Source: Streptomyces flavotricini (GTDB lineage Bacteria; Actinomycetota; Actinomycetes; Streptomycetales; Streptomycetaceae). Taken from it: 49,024 nt of DNA. The stretch lies in assembly GCF_020639365.1 (NCBI RefSeq), contig NZ_JAINUL010000001.1, positions 653,423 through 702,446 on the forward strand. The letters are read 5' to 3'. The position numbers and the translations under genes were made by a program. The notes beneath the pieces are model-generated. The model did not search any database and was not told where the DNA came from. It saw only the letters and a program-made list of their open reading frames with translations. Shown one piece after another: positions 1 through 7,797 of this stretch. Within the stretch, counting starts at the first letter, position 1, and every line of letters starts with the position of its first letter.

Positions 1-669
1 CACGGCCCGGGCCGAGGCGCCGAGGGCGGCCGCGGGGCCCGGGCGCCCGGGGTGCAGGGCGGTGACGGCCCAGCCCGCGCTCGTACGTGCGAGGCGGACG
101 TCGATCGTGGTTCCGCCCTCGCGGACGGCGGAGCCGGTCCGGGTGGACTGGGCAGAGGGGACCAGGACGCTCGCCGTTTCGGGCAGGAGCCCGCCGTACT
201 GGGCGTCGATCACGCGGACGACCGCCTGGTCCGCCGCGGGGGTCAGCGGCCCGGCCTCGGCCGCGAGTTCGGCGGCCCGCGGCGCGGAGATGCCCAGGGC
301 CGCCGCTCTCGCCGCGGCGTTGCGCGGGCTTCCCCGGCCCGCCGGCCAGGTCCCGAGCGCCTCGACCAGCCGTACGGCGGCGAGTTTGGCCGCGGGCTCG
401 ATCTCGCCCGGCCCCGGCCGCCAGGGAACCGCGGCGGGAAGCGTCCCCGGCGGCGGCGCGGGCGCCGAGGCGGTGGCCCGCGCGGCCCCGGCAGGCGTAC
501 GTACCCCTGCGGCGGGCGGACTCGCGGCCGACGGCCCGGCCTCCCGCACGCACCCGGCCGCGGCCGCGCACCAGGCGGCCGTACCCAGCAGCAGTGAGCG
601 CCGGCCTGGCCCGGCGGGCGGGGCCACGTGCGGCGGGGGACTCGGGTCCATGGCCGGCTCCTCGGACAT
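1..669 (-). CDS. Putative secreted lipoprotein, 3' end outside window
   Basis: The reading frame is open from ATG at 669 to the left edge, giving 223 visible residues; an ATG at 651 is an alternative start. Near residues 25-45 the protein has a twin arginine, a hydrophobic stretch and a lipobox-like AAAGC, which suggests export by Tat or Sec and lipid attachment at that Cys. An Ala/Pro-rich linker follows. The remaining alpha/beta region has a segment reading QYGGLLPETASVLVPS and a later GWAVTALHP. I do not recognise the family with confidence. It may be an extracytoplasmic peptidoglycan-associated protein whose catalytic part lies outside the window, but nothing visible proves that. Confidence 0.6.
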   Translation of the reverse strand, partial: MSEEPAMDPSPPPHVAPPAGPGRRSLLLGTAAWCAAAAGCVREAGPSAASPPAAGVRTPAGAARATASAPAPPPGTLPAAVPWRPGPGEIEPAAKLAAVRLVEALGTWPAGRGSPRNAAARAAALGISAPRAAELAAEAGPLTPAADQAVVRVIDAQYGGLLPETASVLVPSAQSTRTGSAVREGGTTIDVRLARTSAGWAVTALHPGRPGPAAALGASARAV

Positions 670-815
670 CCGGGGACGGGAGGGGAGGTGACCGCCGTGT
701 CCGCCGGCCGCCACGGACAACTTCGCACCTCCACGCGCTTCGGCCGGGGAACGGCACGTTCACGACGCCCCATCCGGGTCAGGAGCGAGTGGCGCGCGCC
801 ACCGCGACAGCGGCG

Positions 816-1130
816 CTACCGCGTCAGCGGGGACGTGTCCTCGGCGAGCAGGGAGAGGAGGCCCGCGACCTCATGGCCGGCTTCCGCGGGGTGCCGGAAC
901 ATCGCGCCTTCGGCGATCTCGTAGCGGTTGCGCCGGCCGTCGCGCGAGCGGCTCAGGTATCCGTCCGCTTCGAGGTCGGCGACGATCGCCTGGACCGTCC
1001 GCTCGGTGAGTCCGCAGGTGACCGCGACATCGCGCAGCCGGACCCCGGAGTCCCGGGAGATCGCCACGAGGACCCGTGCGTGATTGGTCAGGAAGGTCCA
1101 GGACGGGCGGCGCTCTGAGCTGCTTTCCAT
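816..1130 (-). CDS. Small winged-helix (MarR-like) regulator
   Basis: This 104-residue protein is one winged helix-turn-helix domain. It opens with WTFLTNHARVLVAISRD, followed by the recognition-helix segment GLTERTVQAIVADLEADGYL and the wing RDGRRNRYEI. Single-domain proteins of this kind are common in Streptomyces and act as DNA-binding regulators with no separate ligand domain; no ligand is suggested here. Its start lies 23 bp from a block of 14-bp tandem repeats at 1154-1237, which separates it from the divergent STAS gene, so autoregulation through these repeats is plausible. The ATG at 1130 is preferred because the domain begins about ten residues later. Confidence 0.8.
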   Translation of the reverse strand: MESSSERRPSWTFLTNHARVLVAISRDSGVRLRDVAVTCGLTERTVQAIVADLEADGYLSRSRDGRRNRYEIAEGAMFRHPAEAGHEVAGLLSLLAEDTSPLTR

Positions 1131-1153
1131 GTCTCCATGATGCGCCGCCCCAT

Positions 1154-1244
1154 TCGCGTGAGACAAGTCGCGTAAGACGGATCGCGTGAGATGAATCGCG
1201 TGAGATGAATCGCGTGATGCAAACCGCGTAAGAAGAGACGCGAA
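1154..1244. repeat. 14-bp tandem repeat (iteron-like), six full copies
   Basis: Six consecutive 14-bp units start at 1154, 1168, 1182, 1196, 1210 and 1224, with a partial seventh at 1238. The consensus is TCGCGTGAGATGAA; the third and fourth copies are identical and every full copy keeps the CGCGT core. The array lies between two divergent regulators and is less G+C-rich than its surroundings. A period of 14 is neither a codon multiple nor a helical turn. Its position suggests a cooperative binding array for the adjacent winged-helix protein, which is inference. Confidence 0.85.
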
Positions 1245-1262
1245 ATCCTTTTCCAGTAATCC

Positions 1263-1291
1263 TTGACGTATGAATGCGCGCGGCGCACGAT
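1263..1291 (+). promoter_or_regulatory. Candidate promoter of the STAS gene
   Basis: TTGACG at 1263-1268 is followed after 17 bp by CACGAT at 1286-1291, a fair match to housekeeping Streptomyces promoters. It lies 36 bp ahead of the preferred start at 1328 and just downstream of the 14-bp repeat array, so a protein on the array could act on it. Confidence 0.35.
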
Positions 1292-1327
1292 CGAGGTGGC
1301 GATCCGACTGGCCAAGGGAGTCTGGAG

Positions 1328-1720
1328 ATGCCTCCAGCTCGGGAAAGCACGACGGCGACACGGGCCGCCTGTCAGCGGTCGACGGTCCACGTGGAACCGG
1401 ACGGCACCGGCGGCGCGCTCGTCGTCCTCGCGGGAGAAATCGATCAGGACTGCGCCTCGGAGCTCCGGGACGTTCTGGCCTCCGCACTGCGTGCCCATCC
1501 CGGCCGGGTGGTGCTGGATCTGGCCGGCGTCACCTTCTGCGACTGCGCATGCCTGAACATCCTGCTGCAGGCCCGCCAGGAGGCGGGTATGCGCTTCGGG
1601 GTCCGGAACATCAGCGCCCAGGTATCGCGGCTGCTTCGCTTGACGGACACCTTCGCGTCCTTCCCGAACGGCGCCGACCCCGGTTCGCATCCGGCCGAGG
1701 AGGGCACGGGCCGGACCTGA
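1328..1720 (+). CDS. STAS-domain anti-sigma factor antagonist
   Basis: This 130-residue protein carries one STAS domain, the fold of SpoIIAA, RsbV and BldG. Such proteins bind a HATPase anti-sigma kinase and free a sigma factor, switched by phosphorylation of a Ser/Thr in the motif D-S/T-S/A-G. The fold is clear from VVLAGEIDQDCASEL and VVLDLAGVTFCDCACLNILL. The phosphoacceptor position reads D-C-A-C, so no Ser or Thr is present there. The ATG at 1328 is chosen because AAGGGAG lies about 7 bp ahead; an in-frame ATG at 1274 has no comparable site. The gene ends 7 bp from the convergent HATPase gene, its likely functional class of partner. Confidence 0.85.
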   Translation: MPPARESTTATRAACQRSTVHVEPDGTGGALVVLAGEIDQDCASELRDVLASALRAHPGRVVLDLAGVTFCDCACLNILLQARQEAGMRFGVRNISAQVSRLLRLTDTFASFPNGADPGSHPAEEGTGRT

Positions 1721-1727
1721 CGCGGGG

Positions 1728-2216
1728 CTAGCCGCTTCGCGCTCCATGGGCCGGAGCCGGGGCCGCCACCTCGAACCAGACGGTCTTCCCGCCCTCCCGC
1801 GTCATCACTCCCCAGCGCCTGGCCAGCAGCTCCATCACCATCAGCCCGTATCCGCCGGGCAGCCCGAGCACCGTCGGGGTCCGCAGCCGCGGCAGCGCGC
1901 GGCTGGCGTCGCTGACCTCGATCCGCAGGTCTCCCGCGCGCCGGAGAGCGGCATCCGGTTCGGCGGGGGCGAGCCTCAGCACGAGCTCCGTGGGGCCCCC
2001 GCCGTGCCTGACCGCGTTGGTCACCGTCTCGGAGACCAGCAGCAAGACGTCATCGACGACGGCGTCCCGCTGCTCGTCCGTCAGTCCGCCGGGATGTCCC
2101 CGTTCGGGCCAGGCCCAGTCCTCGATCGCGCCGCGGCAGAAGGCTCGGCACCTCCCGACCACGGCGGCGGCACCGGACAGGCCGAGCCGCCGCGTCCGCA
2201 CACCCTGCCCCATCAT
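1728..2216 (-). CDS. HATPase-type anti-sigma factor kinase (RsbW/SpoIIAB-like)
   Basis: This protein of about 162 residues is a GHKL ATPase of the HATPase_c_2 type found in anti-sigma kinases. The N box is SETVTNAVRHGG, the G1 region is LRIEVSDAS, and the G2 glycines are in GGYGLMVMELLARRWG, close to a C-terminal KTVWFEV strand. An upstream stretch with several Cys (GRCRAFCR) resembles many Streptomyces paralogues. Two adjacent ATGs (2216 and 2213) follow GGAG closely, and an in-frame GTG lies a few codons upstream, so the start is uncertain by a few residues. It is convergent with the STAS gene. No sigma factor is encoded nearby, so the target is unknown. Confidence 0.85.
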   Translation of the reverse strand: MMGQGVRTRRLGLSGAAAVVGRCRAFCRGAIEDWAWPERGHPGGLTDEQRDAVVDDVLLLVSETVTNAVRHGGGPTELVLRLAPAEPDAALRRAGDLRIEVSDASRALPRLRTPTVLGLPGGYGLMVMELLARRWGVMTREGGKTVWFEVAAPAPAHGARSG

Positions 2217-2365
2217 CTCCGGCTCCACCACGCCTCCGGTTCCGCGCCGACACCCCTGTCCACCTCCCCCACCGTTGGCCCCTACCCCCGATACCGGAGT
2301 GAAACCGGTGGCGCGGGACGCCCGCGGCCGATGACCTGCCGGCCCCGCGTGCTTCAAAGGTGCAA

Positions 2366-2406
2366 CCGCTCTCCTTAATGAGCGGCTAGCCCTCACGCGA
2401 TAGGAT
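2366..2406 (+). promoter_or_regulatory. Candidate promoter and operator of the TetR gene at 2413
   Basis: A 6-8-6 inverted repeat, CCGCTC (2366-2371) and GAGCGG (2380-2385), lies where a -35 region is expected. TAGGAT at 2401-2406 is a good -10 hexamer, only 7 bp before the ATG. The transcript would be nearly leaderless. The palindrome is a plausible autoregulatory operator. Confidence 0.4.
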
Positions 2407-2412
2407 GGCCGC

Positions 2413-2994
2413 ATGAGCGAGACGACGGGGCGCCGCGAGCGCAAGAAGGCCCAGACGCGCAAGGCGCTGGCGGACGCCGCCCTGCGCCTCTTCACGGAGC
2501 GCGGCTTCGACGACGTGGGCGTCAGGGACGTGGCCGAGGCGGCGGACGTGGCGGTGACGACCCTGTTCAAGCACTTCCCGAGCAAGGAGGCGCTCGTCTT
2601 CGACGAGGACGAGGGCAGGGAGGCCGCGCTGGTCGCCGCCGTGCACGACCGGCCCCCCGGCCAGTCCGTCCTGCACGCCCTGCGCGACCACCTGACGCAC
2701 ACGGCCGTGGTGGTCGGCCAGGACACCCCGGAGTTCACCAGGTTCACGGCGCTGGTGGACTCGTCCCCCGCCCTGCAGGAGTACGCGCACCGGATGTGGC
2801 TGCGCCACGAGAAGGCCCTGGCCGCCGCCCTCGCCGAGGCCACCGGCGCCCCCGAGGGGGACGTCCGCACGGCCGCGCTGGCCCGCTTCGTCATGGAGGG
2901 CCCGAGCCTGGTCCGCGGCCGCACGGATCCCCGGAAGGCCCTGCACGAGGTGTTCGACCTGCTGGAACGCGGCTGGGGGGACGCCCCCTCCTGA
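2413..2994 (+). CDS. TetR/AcrR-family transcriptional regulator
   Basis: This 193-residue protein has a typical N-terminal TetR DNA-binding domain: RKALADAALRLFTERGFDDV, then VRDVAEAADVAVTTLFKHFP and SKEALVF. The rest is the variable all-helical ligand and dimer domain, with no recognisable ligand signature. The gene is alone on its strand, divergent from the HATPase gene and convergent with the succinate-semialdehyde dehydrogenase gene. The start is supported by TAGGAT and an inverted repeat directly upstream. Its target outside its own promoter cannot be named. Confidence 0.9.
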   Translation: MSETTGRRERKKAQTRKALADAALRLFTERGFDDVGVRDVAEAADVAVTTLFKHFPSKEALVFDEDEGREAALVAAVHDRPPGQSVLHALRDHLTHTAVVVGQDTPEFTRFTALVDSSPALQEYAHRMWLRHEKALAAALAEATGAPEGDVRTAALARFVMEGPSLVRGRTDPRKALHEVFDLLERGWGDAPS

Positions 2995-3075
2995 TTCCGG
3001 GCGGGCCTTTCGACCACGGGGCCCGCGCTCGGTCCGGCGCCCTTTGCCCGCGCGCCGCGTCCGGCCCGGCCGCGC

Positions 3076-4497
3076 CTACGCGCCGTTGCCGGGCTCGGCC
3101 GCGTGCCACACCGTCGTCGTGTTGCAGAACTCCCGGATGCCGTGGCCCGAGAGTTCGCGCCCGTACCCCGAGCGCTTCACGCCGCCGAAGGGAAGGGCCG
3201 GGTGGGAGGCGGTCATGCCGTTGAAGAAGACGCCACCGGCCTCGATGTCCCTTACGAAGCGCTCCTGTTCCGCCTCGTCGCGGGTCCAGACGTTGGAACT
3301 CAGGCCGAAGGGCGTGTCGTTGGCGAGCTCCACCGCATCGTCCAGGTCCCGCACCCGGTACACGGTGGCCACCGGACCGAACGCCTCCTCGCGGTGGATG
3401 CGCATCTCGGGGGTGATCCCGGTCAGGACGGTCGGCTCGAAGAACCAGCCGCGCGCCAGACCGTCCGGCAGGCCCTGCGGCCGGCGCCCGCCGCACAGGG
3501 CGGTGGCCCCGCGTCCCAGGGCGTCCTCGACGAGCTCCTCCACATCGGCGCGTCCCTGCTCGGTGGCGAGCGGCCCGACGTCCGTGGACTCGGACAGCGG
3601 GTCGCCGACGGTCAGCGCGGCCATGCGGGCGGTGAAGGCCCGCGTGAACTCCTCATGGACGTCGGCGTGTACGAGGAACCGCTTGGCCGCGATGCAGGAC
3701 TGGCCGTTGTTCTGCACCCGGGCGGTGACGGCGACCGCCGCGGCCCGCTCGACGTCGGCCGACGGCATCACCACGAACGGATCGCTGCCGCCCAGCTCCA
3801 GGACGGTCTTCTTCACCTCGTCCCCGGCGACCGCCGCGACGGCCCGGCCGGCGGGCTCGCTGCCCGTGAGCGTCGCCGCGGCGATCCTGGGATCGCGCAG
3901 GATGCCCTCGACGGCCCGGGAGGAGACCAGCAGCGTCTGGAACACCCCTTCGGGAAAGCCCGCGCGCCGGAAGAGGTCGCCCAGGTAGAGCGCGGTCTGC
4001 GGGACGTTCGACGCGTGCTTGAGCAGCCCAGCGTTGCCCGCCATCAGGGCGGGCGCCGCGAAGCGGACCACCTGCCAGAGGGGGAAGTTCCACGGCATCA
4101 CGGCGAGGACCACGCCCAGCGGCCGGTAGTGGACCCGGGCGCGGGAGGCACCGGCGTCCTCGACGTCGTCCTGCGAGGGGTGCTCGTCGGCCAGCAGCCG
4201 CTCGGCGTTGCGCGCGTACCAGCGCATGGCCTTCGCACACTTCGCCGCTTCGGCCCGGGCTGCGGCGATCGGCTTGCCCATTTCGAGCGTCATCGTGCGG
4301 GCGATGTCGTCACGGTCCTGGTCCAGCAGGTCGGCCGCGCGGTCGAGGAGTCGGGCACGCTCCGCGAACCCCGTCGTACGGTGGCTCCGGAAGGCCGCGT
4401 GGGCGGCCGCCAGGCGCTGCTCGATCTGCCCGGCGTCCAACTCGTCGAAGGTCTTGAGCGTCTCGCCGTTCGCGGGGTTGACGGTTGCGATGGGCAC
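3076..4497 (-). CDS. NAD(P)-dependent succinate-semialdehyde dehydrogenase-like ALDH
   Basis: This 473-residue protein is a full-length aldehyde dehydrogenase. It begins ATVNPANGETL, typical of the succinate-semialdehyde dehydrogenase branch, which oxidises succinic semialdehyde to succinate in GABA catabolism. Visible landmarks are MPWNFPLWQVVRF for cofactor binding, the general base in LELGGSDPF, and the catalytic Cys in NNGQSCIAAKRF, near residue 270. HPALPFGGVKRSGYGRELS near the C terminus is the usual dimer and substrate-loop region. No GABA aminotransferase gene is adjacent, so the in vivo aldehyde is inferred. An ArsR operator-like repeat lies in the divergent upstream region. Confidence 0.9.
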   Translation of the reverse strand: MPIATVNPANGETLKTFDELDAGQIEQRLAAAHAAFRSHRTTGFAERARLLDRAADLLDQDRDDIARTMTLEMGKPIAAARAEAAKCAKAMRWYARNAERLLADEHPSQDDVEDAGASRARVHYRPLGVVLAVMPWNFPLWQVVRFAAPALMAGNAGLLKHASNVPQTALYLGDLFRRAGFPEGVFQTLLVSSRAVEGILRDPRIAAATLTGSEPAGRAVAAVAGDEVKKTVLELGGSDPFVVMPSADVERAAAVAVTARVQNNGQSCIAAKRFLVHADVHEEFTRAFTARMAALTVGDPLSESTDVGPLATEQGRADVEELVEDALGRGATALCGGRRPQGLPDGLARGWFFEPTVLTGITPEMRIHREEAFGPVATVYRVRDLDDAVELANDTPFGLSSNVWTRDEAEQERFVRDIEAGGVFFNGMTASHPALPFGGVKRSGYGRELSGHGIREFCNTTTVWHAAEPGNGA

Positions 4498-4644
4498 GTC
4501 CGGCCCTCCTCGTCCTCGATGCGTCGAACCGAACCGAACCGGACCGTACCGGCCACGTCACCCGGCCGCCCGGCGGACCGCGGTGGCGCGTCCGCCCGCG
4601 AGGCGGATTCACCCGATCGCCGGGGCCGGCGGCCGCCGAGCCAT

Positions 4645-4664
4645 ATCTAAGTCGTTGCTTATAT
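4645..4664. promoter_or_regulatory. Imperfect inverted repeat, candidate ArsR operator
   Basis: ATCTAAG at 4645-4651 and CTTATAT at 4658-4664 form an imperfect 7-6-7 palindrome (six of seven pairs) in an unusually A/T-rich patch. It ends 17 bp before the preferred GTG start of the ArsR gene. Its size and composition resemble known ArsR-family operators. Confidence 0.45.
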
Positions 4665-4681
4665 AAGTGGGAGCTGGCACA

Positions 4682-5041
4682 GTGGCGAGCGTGCACGCCT
4701 TTGACGTACTGGGAGACCCCGTGCGGCGCCGGATATTGGAGCTGCTCGCCGCCGGCGAGCAGCCGTCCGGCGCCGTCAGCGAGGTGATCCGGGAAGAGTT
4801 CGGGATCTCTCAGCCCGCCGTGTCGCAGCACCTGCGGGTGCTGCGCGAGAGCGGCTTCGCCGTCGTACGGGCGGAAGGGACCCGACGGTTGTACGCGGTC
4901 CAGGCCGAGCCGTTGCGCGAGGTCGACGCCTGGCTGGACAGGTTCCGCGGCTTCTGGGAGCAGCGGTTGGACGCGCTGGGCACGGAGCTCGCGCGGGGCC
5001 GCCGCGAGCGGCGGGAACAAGAGCGAGGAGAGGCGCGATGA
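4682..5041 (+). CDS. ArsR-family transcriptional regulator
   Basis: This protein of about 119 residues is an ArsR-type winged helix. The segments FDVLGDPVRRRILELLA and SQPAVSQHLRVLRESGFAVV, followed by the wing GTRRLYAV, place it in the group that is usually paired with an SRPBCC/AHSA1 protein. No metal-binding Cys is present, so it is not an arsenic sensor. GTG at 4682 is preferred because GGGAG lies 8 bp ahead; GTGs at 4667 and 4691 are alternatives. Its stop overlaps the start of the next gene in ATGA, so the two are translationally coupled. Confidence 0.85.
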   Translation: MASVHAFDVLGDPVRRRILELLAAGEQPSGAVSEVIREEFGISQPAVSQHLRVLRESGFAVVRAEGTRRLYAVQAEPLREVDAWLDRFRGFWEQRLDALGTELARGRRERREQERGEAR

Positions 5042-5679
5042 GCGACATCGTCGGACAGATCAACGACGTCCACCGCGAGGTCGGACGCCGCGAGGTGGGC
5101 GGCGAGGAGGCGCGGACCGTACTCCTGCGCCGTACGTATCCGGCGGGCGCCGAGGACGTGTGGGAGGCCTGTACGAGCCCGGACCGGCTCGGCCGGTGGT
5201 TCCTCCCGGTCAGCGGTGACCTGCGCGAGGGCGGGCACTACCAGACGGAGGGGAACGCGGGCGGGAAGATCCTGCGCTGCGAGCCGCCGAAGCTGCTCCG
5301 GGTGAGCTGGGTGATGGGCCAGGCACCCGGGTTCAGCGAGGTGGAGCTGCGGCTGACCCCCGAGGGCACGGAGCGCACCGTCTTCGAGCTGGAACACGTG
5401 GCGGTGGTGCAGCCGGAGTTCTGGGGCCAGTACGGGCCCGGGGCGGTCGGTGTCGGCTGGGACCTCACGGTGCTCGGTCTCGGGATGCACCTGGAGGGCG
5501 ATTCCGTGCACCCCTCGCAGGCCGTGGCGTGGATGGCCTCGGACGAGGCCCGAGCGTTCATGACGGGCAGCAGCGAGGCCTGGGGCCGGGCCCACACGGC
5601 CTCCGGGGAGTCCGCGGCGGCCGTGGCCGCGGCGACGCGTGCGACGACCGGGTTCTACGTACCCCCGAAGCCGCAGTAG
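5038..5679 (+). CDS. SRPBCC (AHSA1-like) domain protein
   Basis: This 213-residue protein has the START/Bet v1-like AHSA1 fold: TVLLRRTYPAGAEDVWEAC, then DRLGRWFLPVSGDLREGG, the strand VSWVMG, and a C-terminal helix. These proteins have a hydrophobic cavity, and many of them in actinomycetes sit directly behind an ArsR repressor as here. The coupling (ATGA overlap) suggests that the ligand of the cavity or its product is linked to the regulator. The function is unknown. A C-terminal tail rich in Ala and ending FYVPPKPQ extends beyond the usual domain. Confidence 0.85.
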   Translation: MSDIVGQINDVHREVGRREVGGEEARTVLLRRTYPAGAEDVWEACTSPDRLGRWFLPVSGDLREGGHYQTEGNAGGKILRCEPPKLLRVSWVMGQAPGFSEVELRLTPEGTERTVFELEHVAVVQPEFWGQYGPGAVGVGWDLTVLGLGMHLEGDSVHPSQAVAWMASDEARAFMTGSSEAWGRAHTASGESAAAVAAATRATTGFYVPPKPQ

Positions 5680-5684
5680 CCGGT

Positions 5685-6266
5685 TCACTCGTCCCGGAAG
5701 GGGCCGGCGGCGGCGACCAGTGCGCTCAGGGCGAGCAGGACCACCGCGCCCAGACCGGCCGCCCAGGGCGAGCTCCCGCCCTCCGGCGCCGGGGACACCC
5801 GGTGCCGGGGGTCGTAGGCGACCCGGATCTCCCCGCCCGCGGCCGCGAGGCGCCGGCCGTCCGTGAGCTCGTCGGGGTAGCCGCCGGGACAGTTCAGCAC
5901 GTGGCGGTAGACGGTCCTCTCGCCCGGGAGGCCCTCCCCGGCCGAGCTCGTCTTCTGCTCCCGCACCTCGCGCACGACGCACGGGGCGACCTCCGCCCGC
6001 GACGCCGCCTGATCCGTGGCCGCCACGGTGAGCAGCAGCCCCAGGGCCAGGAAGAGCGCCCCGAACAGGCTCCGGCTCCCGCCGACGCACACGAAATAGA
6101 GCACCGAGGCGCCGACGATCAGGGCCGCTCCGCCCGCCAGGGCGACCGTGCCGGACGGCGCCGAGGCACCCGCGTAGCACCAGTGCGCCCAGCCGTAGAG
6201 CGCGGCGGCCGCCACGACGGGTACCAGCGCGGCGAGCCCCGACACCCTCGGCTCAGCCTCTGACAT
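5685..6266 (-). CDS. Membrane protein with a periplasm-facing loop, function unknown
   Basis: This 193-residue protein has three predicted N-terminal membrane segments: LAALVPVVAAAALYGW, VALAGGAALIVGASVLYFVCV and FGALFLALGLLLTVAATD. A soluble loop follows, with two Cys (around APCVVREV and VLNCPGGYPD) and a segment YDPRHRVSP typical of DUF3592-like proteins, then a final segment near GAVVLLALSALVAAAG. ATG at 6266 has an AGGGGGTGG stretch a few bases ahead. The DUF3592 resemblance is weak. It is convergent with the SRPBCC gene, 5 bp apart, with no sign of a shared operon. Confidence 0.65.
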   Translation of the reverse strand: MSEAEPRVSGLAALVPVVAAAALYGWAHWCYAGASAPSGTVALAGGAALIVGASVLYFVCVGGSRSLFGALFLALGLLLTVAATDQAASRAEVAPCVVREVREQKTSSAGEGLPGERTVYRHVLNCPGGYPDELTDGRRLAAAGGEIRVAYDPRHRVSPAPEGGSSPWAAGLGAVVLLALSALVAAAGPFRDE

Positions 6267-6371
6267 GAACACCACCCCCTGCCCCACAGGGACGCCGCAG
6301 GGCGCACGGACGGTTTCCCGGGGGTAGGCGTCGCGGATCACGCGCCAGGCTTGTGTGCTCTCAACACGACC

Positions 6372-6390
6372 TCCGCAATCGCTTTGCGGA
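6372..6390. terminator. Perfect 7-bp hairpin in a 188-bp gap
   Basis: TCCGCAA (6372-6378) and TTGCGGA (6384-6390) form a perfect stem with a 5-nt loop. It lies downstream of the aminotransferase gene (stop at 6455) and upstream of the membrane-protein gene. It could end aminotransferase transcripts or be an operator of the membrane-protein gene; there is no T-tract to settle it. Confidence 0.35.
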
Positions 6391-6454
6391 CAGCCGCGTT
6401 CACGGTGCGATGGGACGTGGGAATCCTGCGCACGGACGTTCCCGCACGACGCCC

Positions 6455-7612
6455 TCACCGGTTCAGCGCGGCGTCCAGCGCGGTCAGCAGCTGTTCGATG
6501 TCGGCACCGGTGGTGTGGAGGTGGGGGCTGATGCGGATGGCCGAGCCGCGCGCCCCGACGAACACGTCCGCCTCCTCCAACGCCGCCACCACACGCTTCT
6601 GGAGCCCCTCGGGGACCGTGATGCCGAGCATGTGCGGGCCGCGCGGCGAGGGGACGGGCAGGCCCCGCTCACGCGCCGCCGAGGCGATGCGGGCCGTGGT
6701 GGCCGCCAGGGTGACGGCGATCCGGGGCACGGTCCAGGCCGACAGCTGCTCCAGGGCGGCGAGTGCCATGGGCGTGAGCTCGAAGGCGGTACGCGCGCCC
6801 ACGTCGAAGCGGCGGGCTCCGGGCTGGTATTCGGTCCGGTACTCGACGAGCCGCCCGAAGTCGTCGGAGTCCTTGCGCACGATCCAGTTCTCCTCCAGCG
6901 GGCGCCCCTCCTGATGGGCCGGGGCCACGTACAGGTAACCGAGTCCGAAGGGGCCGAGCAGCCACTTGTAGCCGACGCTGACGAGGAAGTCGGGCCGCAG
7001 CGCGCGCACGTCGACGGGGATCGCGCCGACCGACTGACTGGCGTCGATGACCAGGGCGGCACCGGCGGCCCGGGTGGCTTCGGCGATCCGGTCCAGATCG
7101 AGCAGGGCGCCGTCGGTCCAGTGCACCCGGGGCACCGAGACCACGGCCACGCTGTCGTCGAGGGCGCCGAGGACGGCCTCGGTCCACGTCTGGCCGGGCT
7201 CGCGCCGGACGGTGAGCATCGAGGCCCCCGTACGCTCGGCGAACCGCCACCAGGTGTAGATCCCGGACGGGTACTCGCCGTCGAGGACCAGGACCCTGCT
7301 GCCGGCCCGCGCCGTCAGGTTGGCGGCGGCCACCGCGAACCCGTAGCTGGTCGCCGGTACGAGGGCGATGTCATCGGCGGTGGCCCCGATGAGGGCCCCG
7401 AACAGCGCCCTGCGGCGCTCCGCCCCGCTGAACCAGTCGGGGCCCAGGAGCCGCCAGGGCTGGGCGCGCTTGAGCAGGGCGGCCTCGCCCGCGACGAGGC
7501 CGGTGCGCAGCGTCGGTGCCACGCTGGCGGTGTTGAAGTAGGCGATGCCGTCCGGGATGTCGAACAGCTCGCGGGCGTTGGGAAGCGGCTCGCTGCCGAC
7601 AGGCGAGGTCAT
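6455..7612 (-). CDS. Class V aminotransferase (kynureninase/epimerase-like)
   Basis: This 385-residue protein is a fold-type I PLP enzyme of the class V group, which includes isopenicillin N epimerase, cysteine desulfurase-like and kynureninase-like enzymes. Evidence is the N-terminal YFNTASVAPTL, the cofactor-binding Asp in ALVIDASQSVGAIPVD, the Schiff-base lysine in VSVGYKWLLGPFGLGYLY and the C-terminal IRISPHLHTTGADIEQLL. A Cys at the desulfurase position is not evident. The ATG at 7612 starts the conserved region; the frame is open further upstream without support. The substrate is unknown. The divergent neighbour is a methyltransferase. Confidence 0.85.
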   Translation of the reverse strand: MTSPVGSEPLPNARELFDIPDGIAYFNTASVAPTLRTGLVAGEAALLKRAQPWRLLGPDWFSGAERRRALFGALIGATADDIALVPATSYGFAVAAANLTARAGSRVLVLDGEYPSGIYTWWRFAERTGASMLTVRREPGQTWTEAVLGALDDSVAVVSVPRVHWTDGALLDLDRIAEATRAAGAALVIDASQSVGAIPVDVRALRPDFLVSVGYKWLLGPFGLGYLYVAPAHQEGRPLEENWIVRKDSDDFGRLVEYRTEYQPGARRFDVGARTAFELTPMALAALEQLSAWTVPRIAVTLAATTARIASAARERGLPVPSPRGPHMLGITVPEGLQKRVVAALEEADVFVGARGSAIRISPHLHTTGADIEQLLTALDAALNR

Positions 7613-7797
7613 GGCGTGCTGCCTTTCGCGTCCTTCGGGGGCCGGAGCCCACCACACTGCCCGGCCCGCGCGGCGGGAAACGTCAGCCGCCCCGGGGGGA
7701 GACCTCACTCGCCCCACTTGGCCGACCGTCGCCGTCGGGGTGGCCCACGGGCGCGCCGCACCGGTGGCCCGCCCCGCCGGGCCGATAGTGGGGAGCT

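Noticed and set aside
62..1118. Long plus-strand frames covering the first kilobase
   Set aside because: They are Arg/Pro/Gly-rich antisense shadows of the lipoprotein and winged-helix genes, with no ribosome site or domain.
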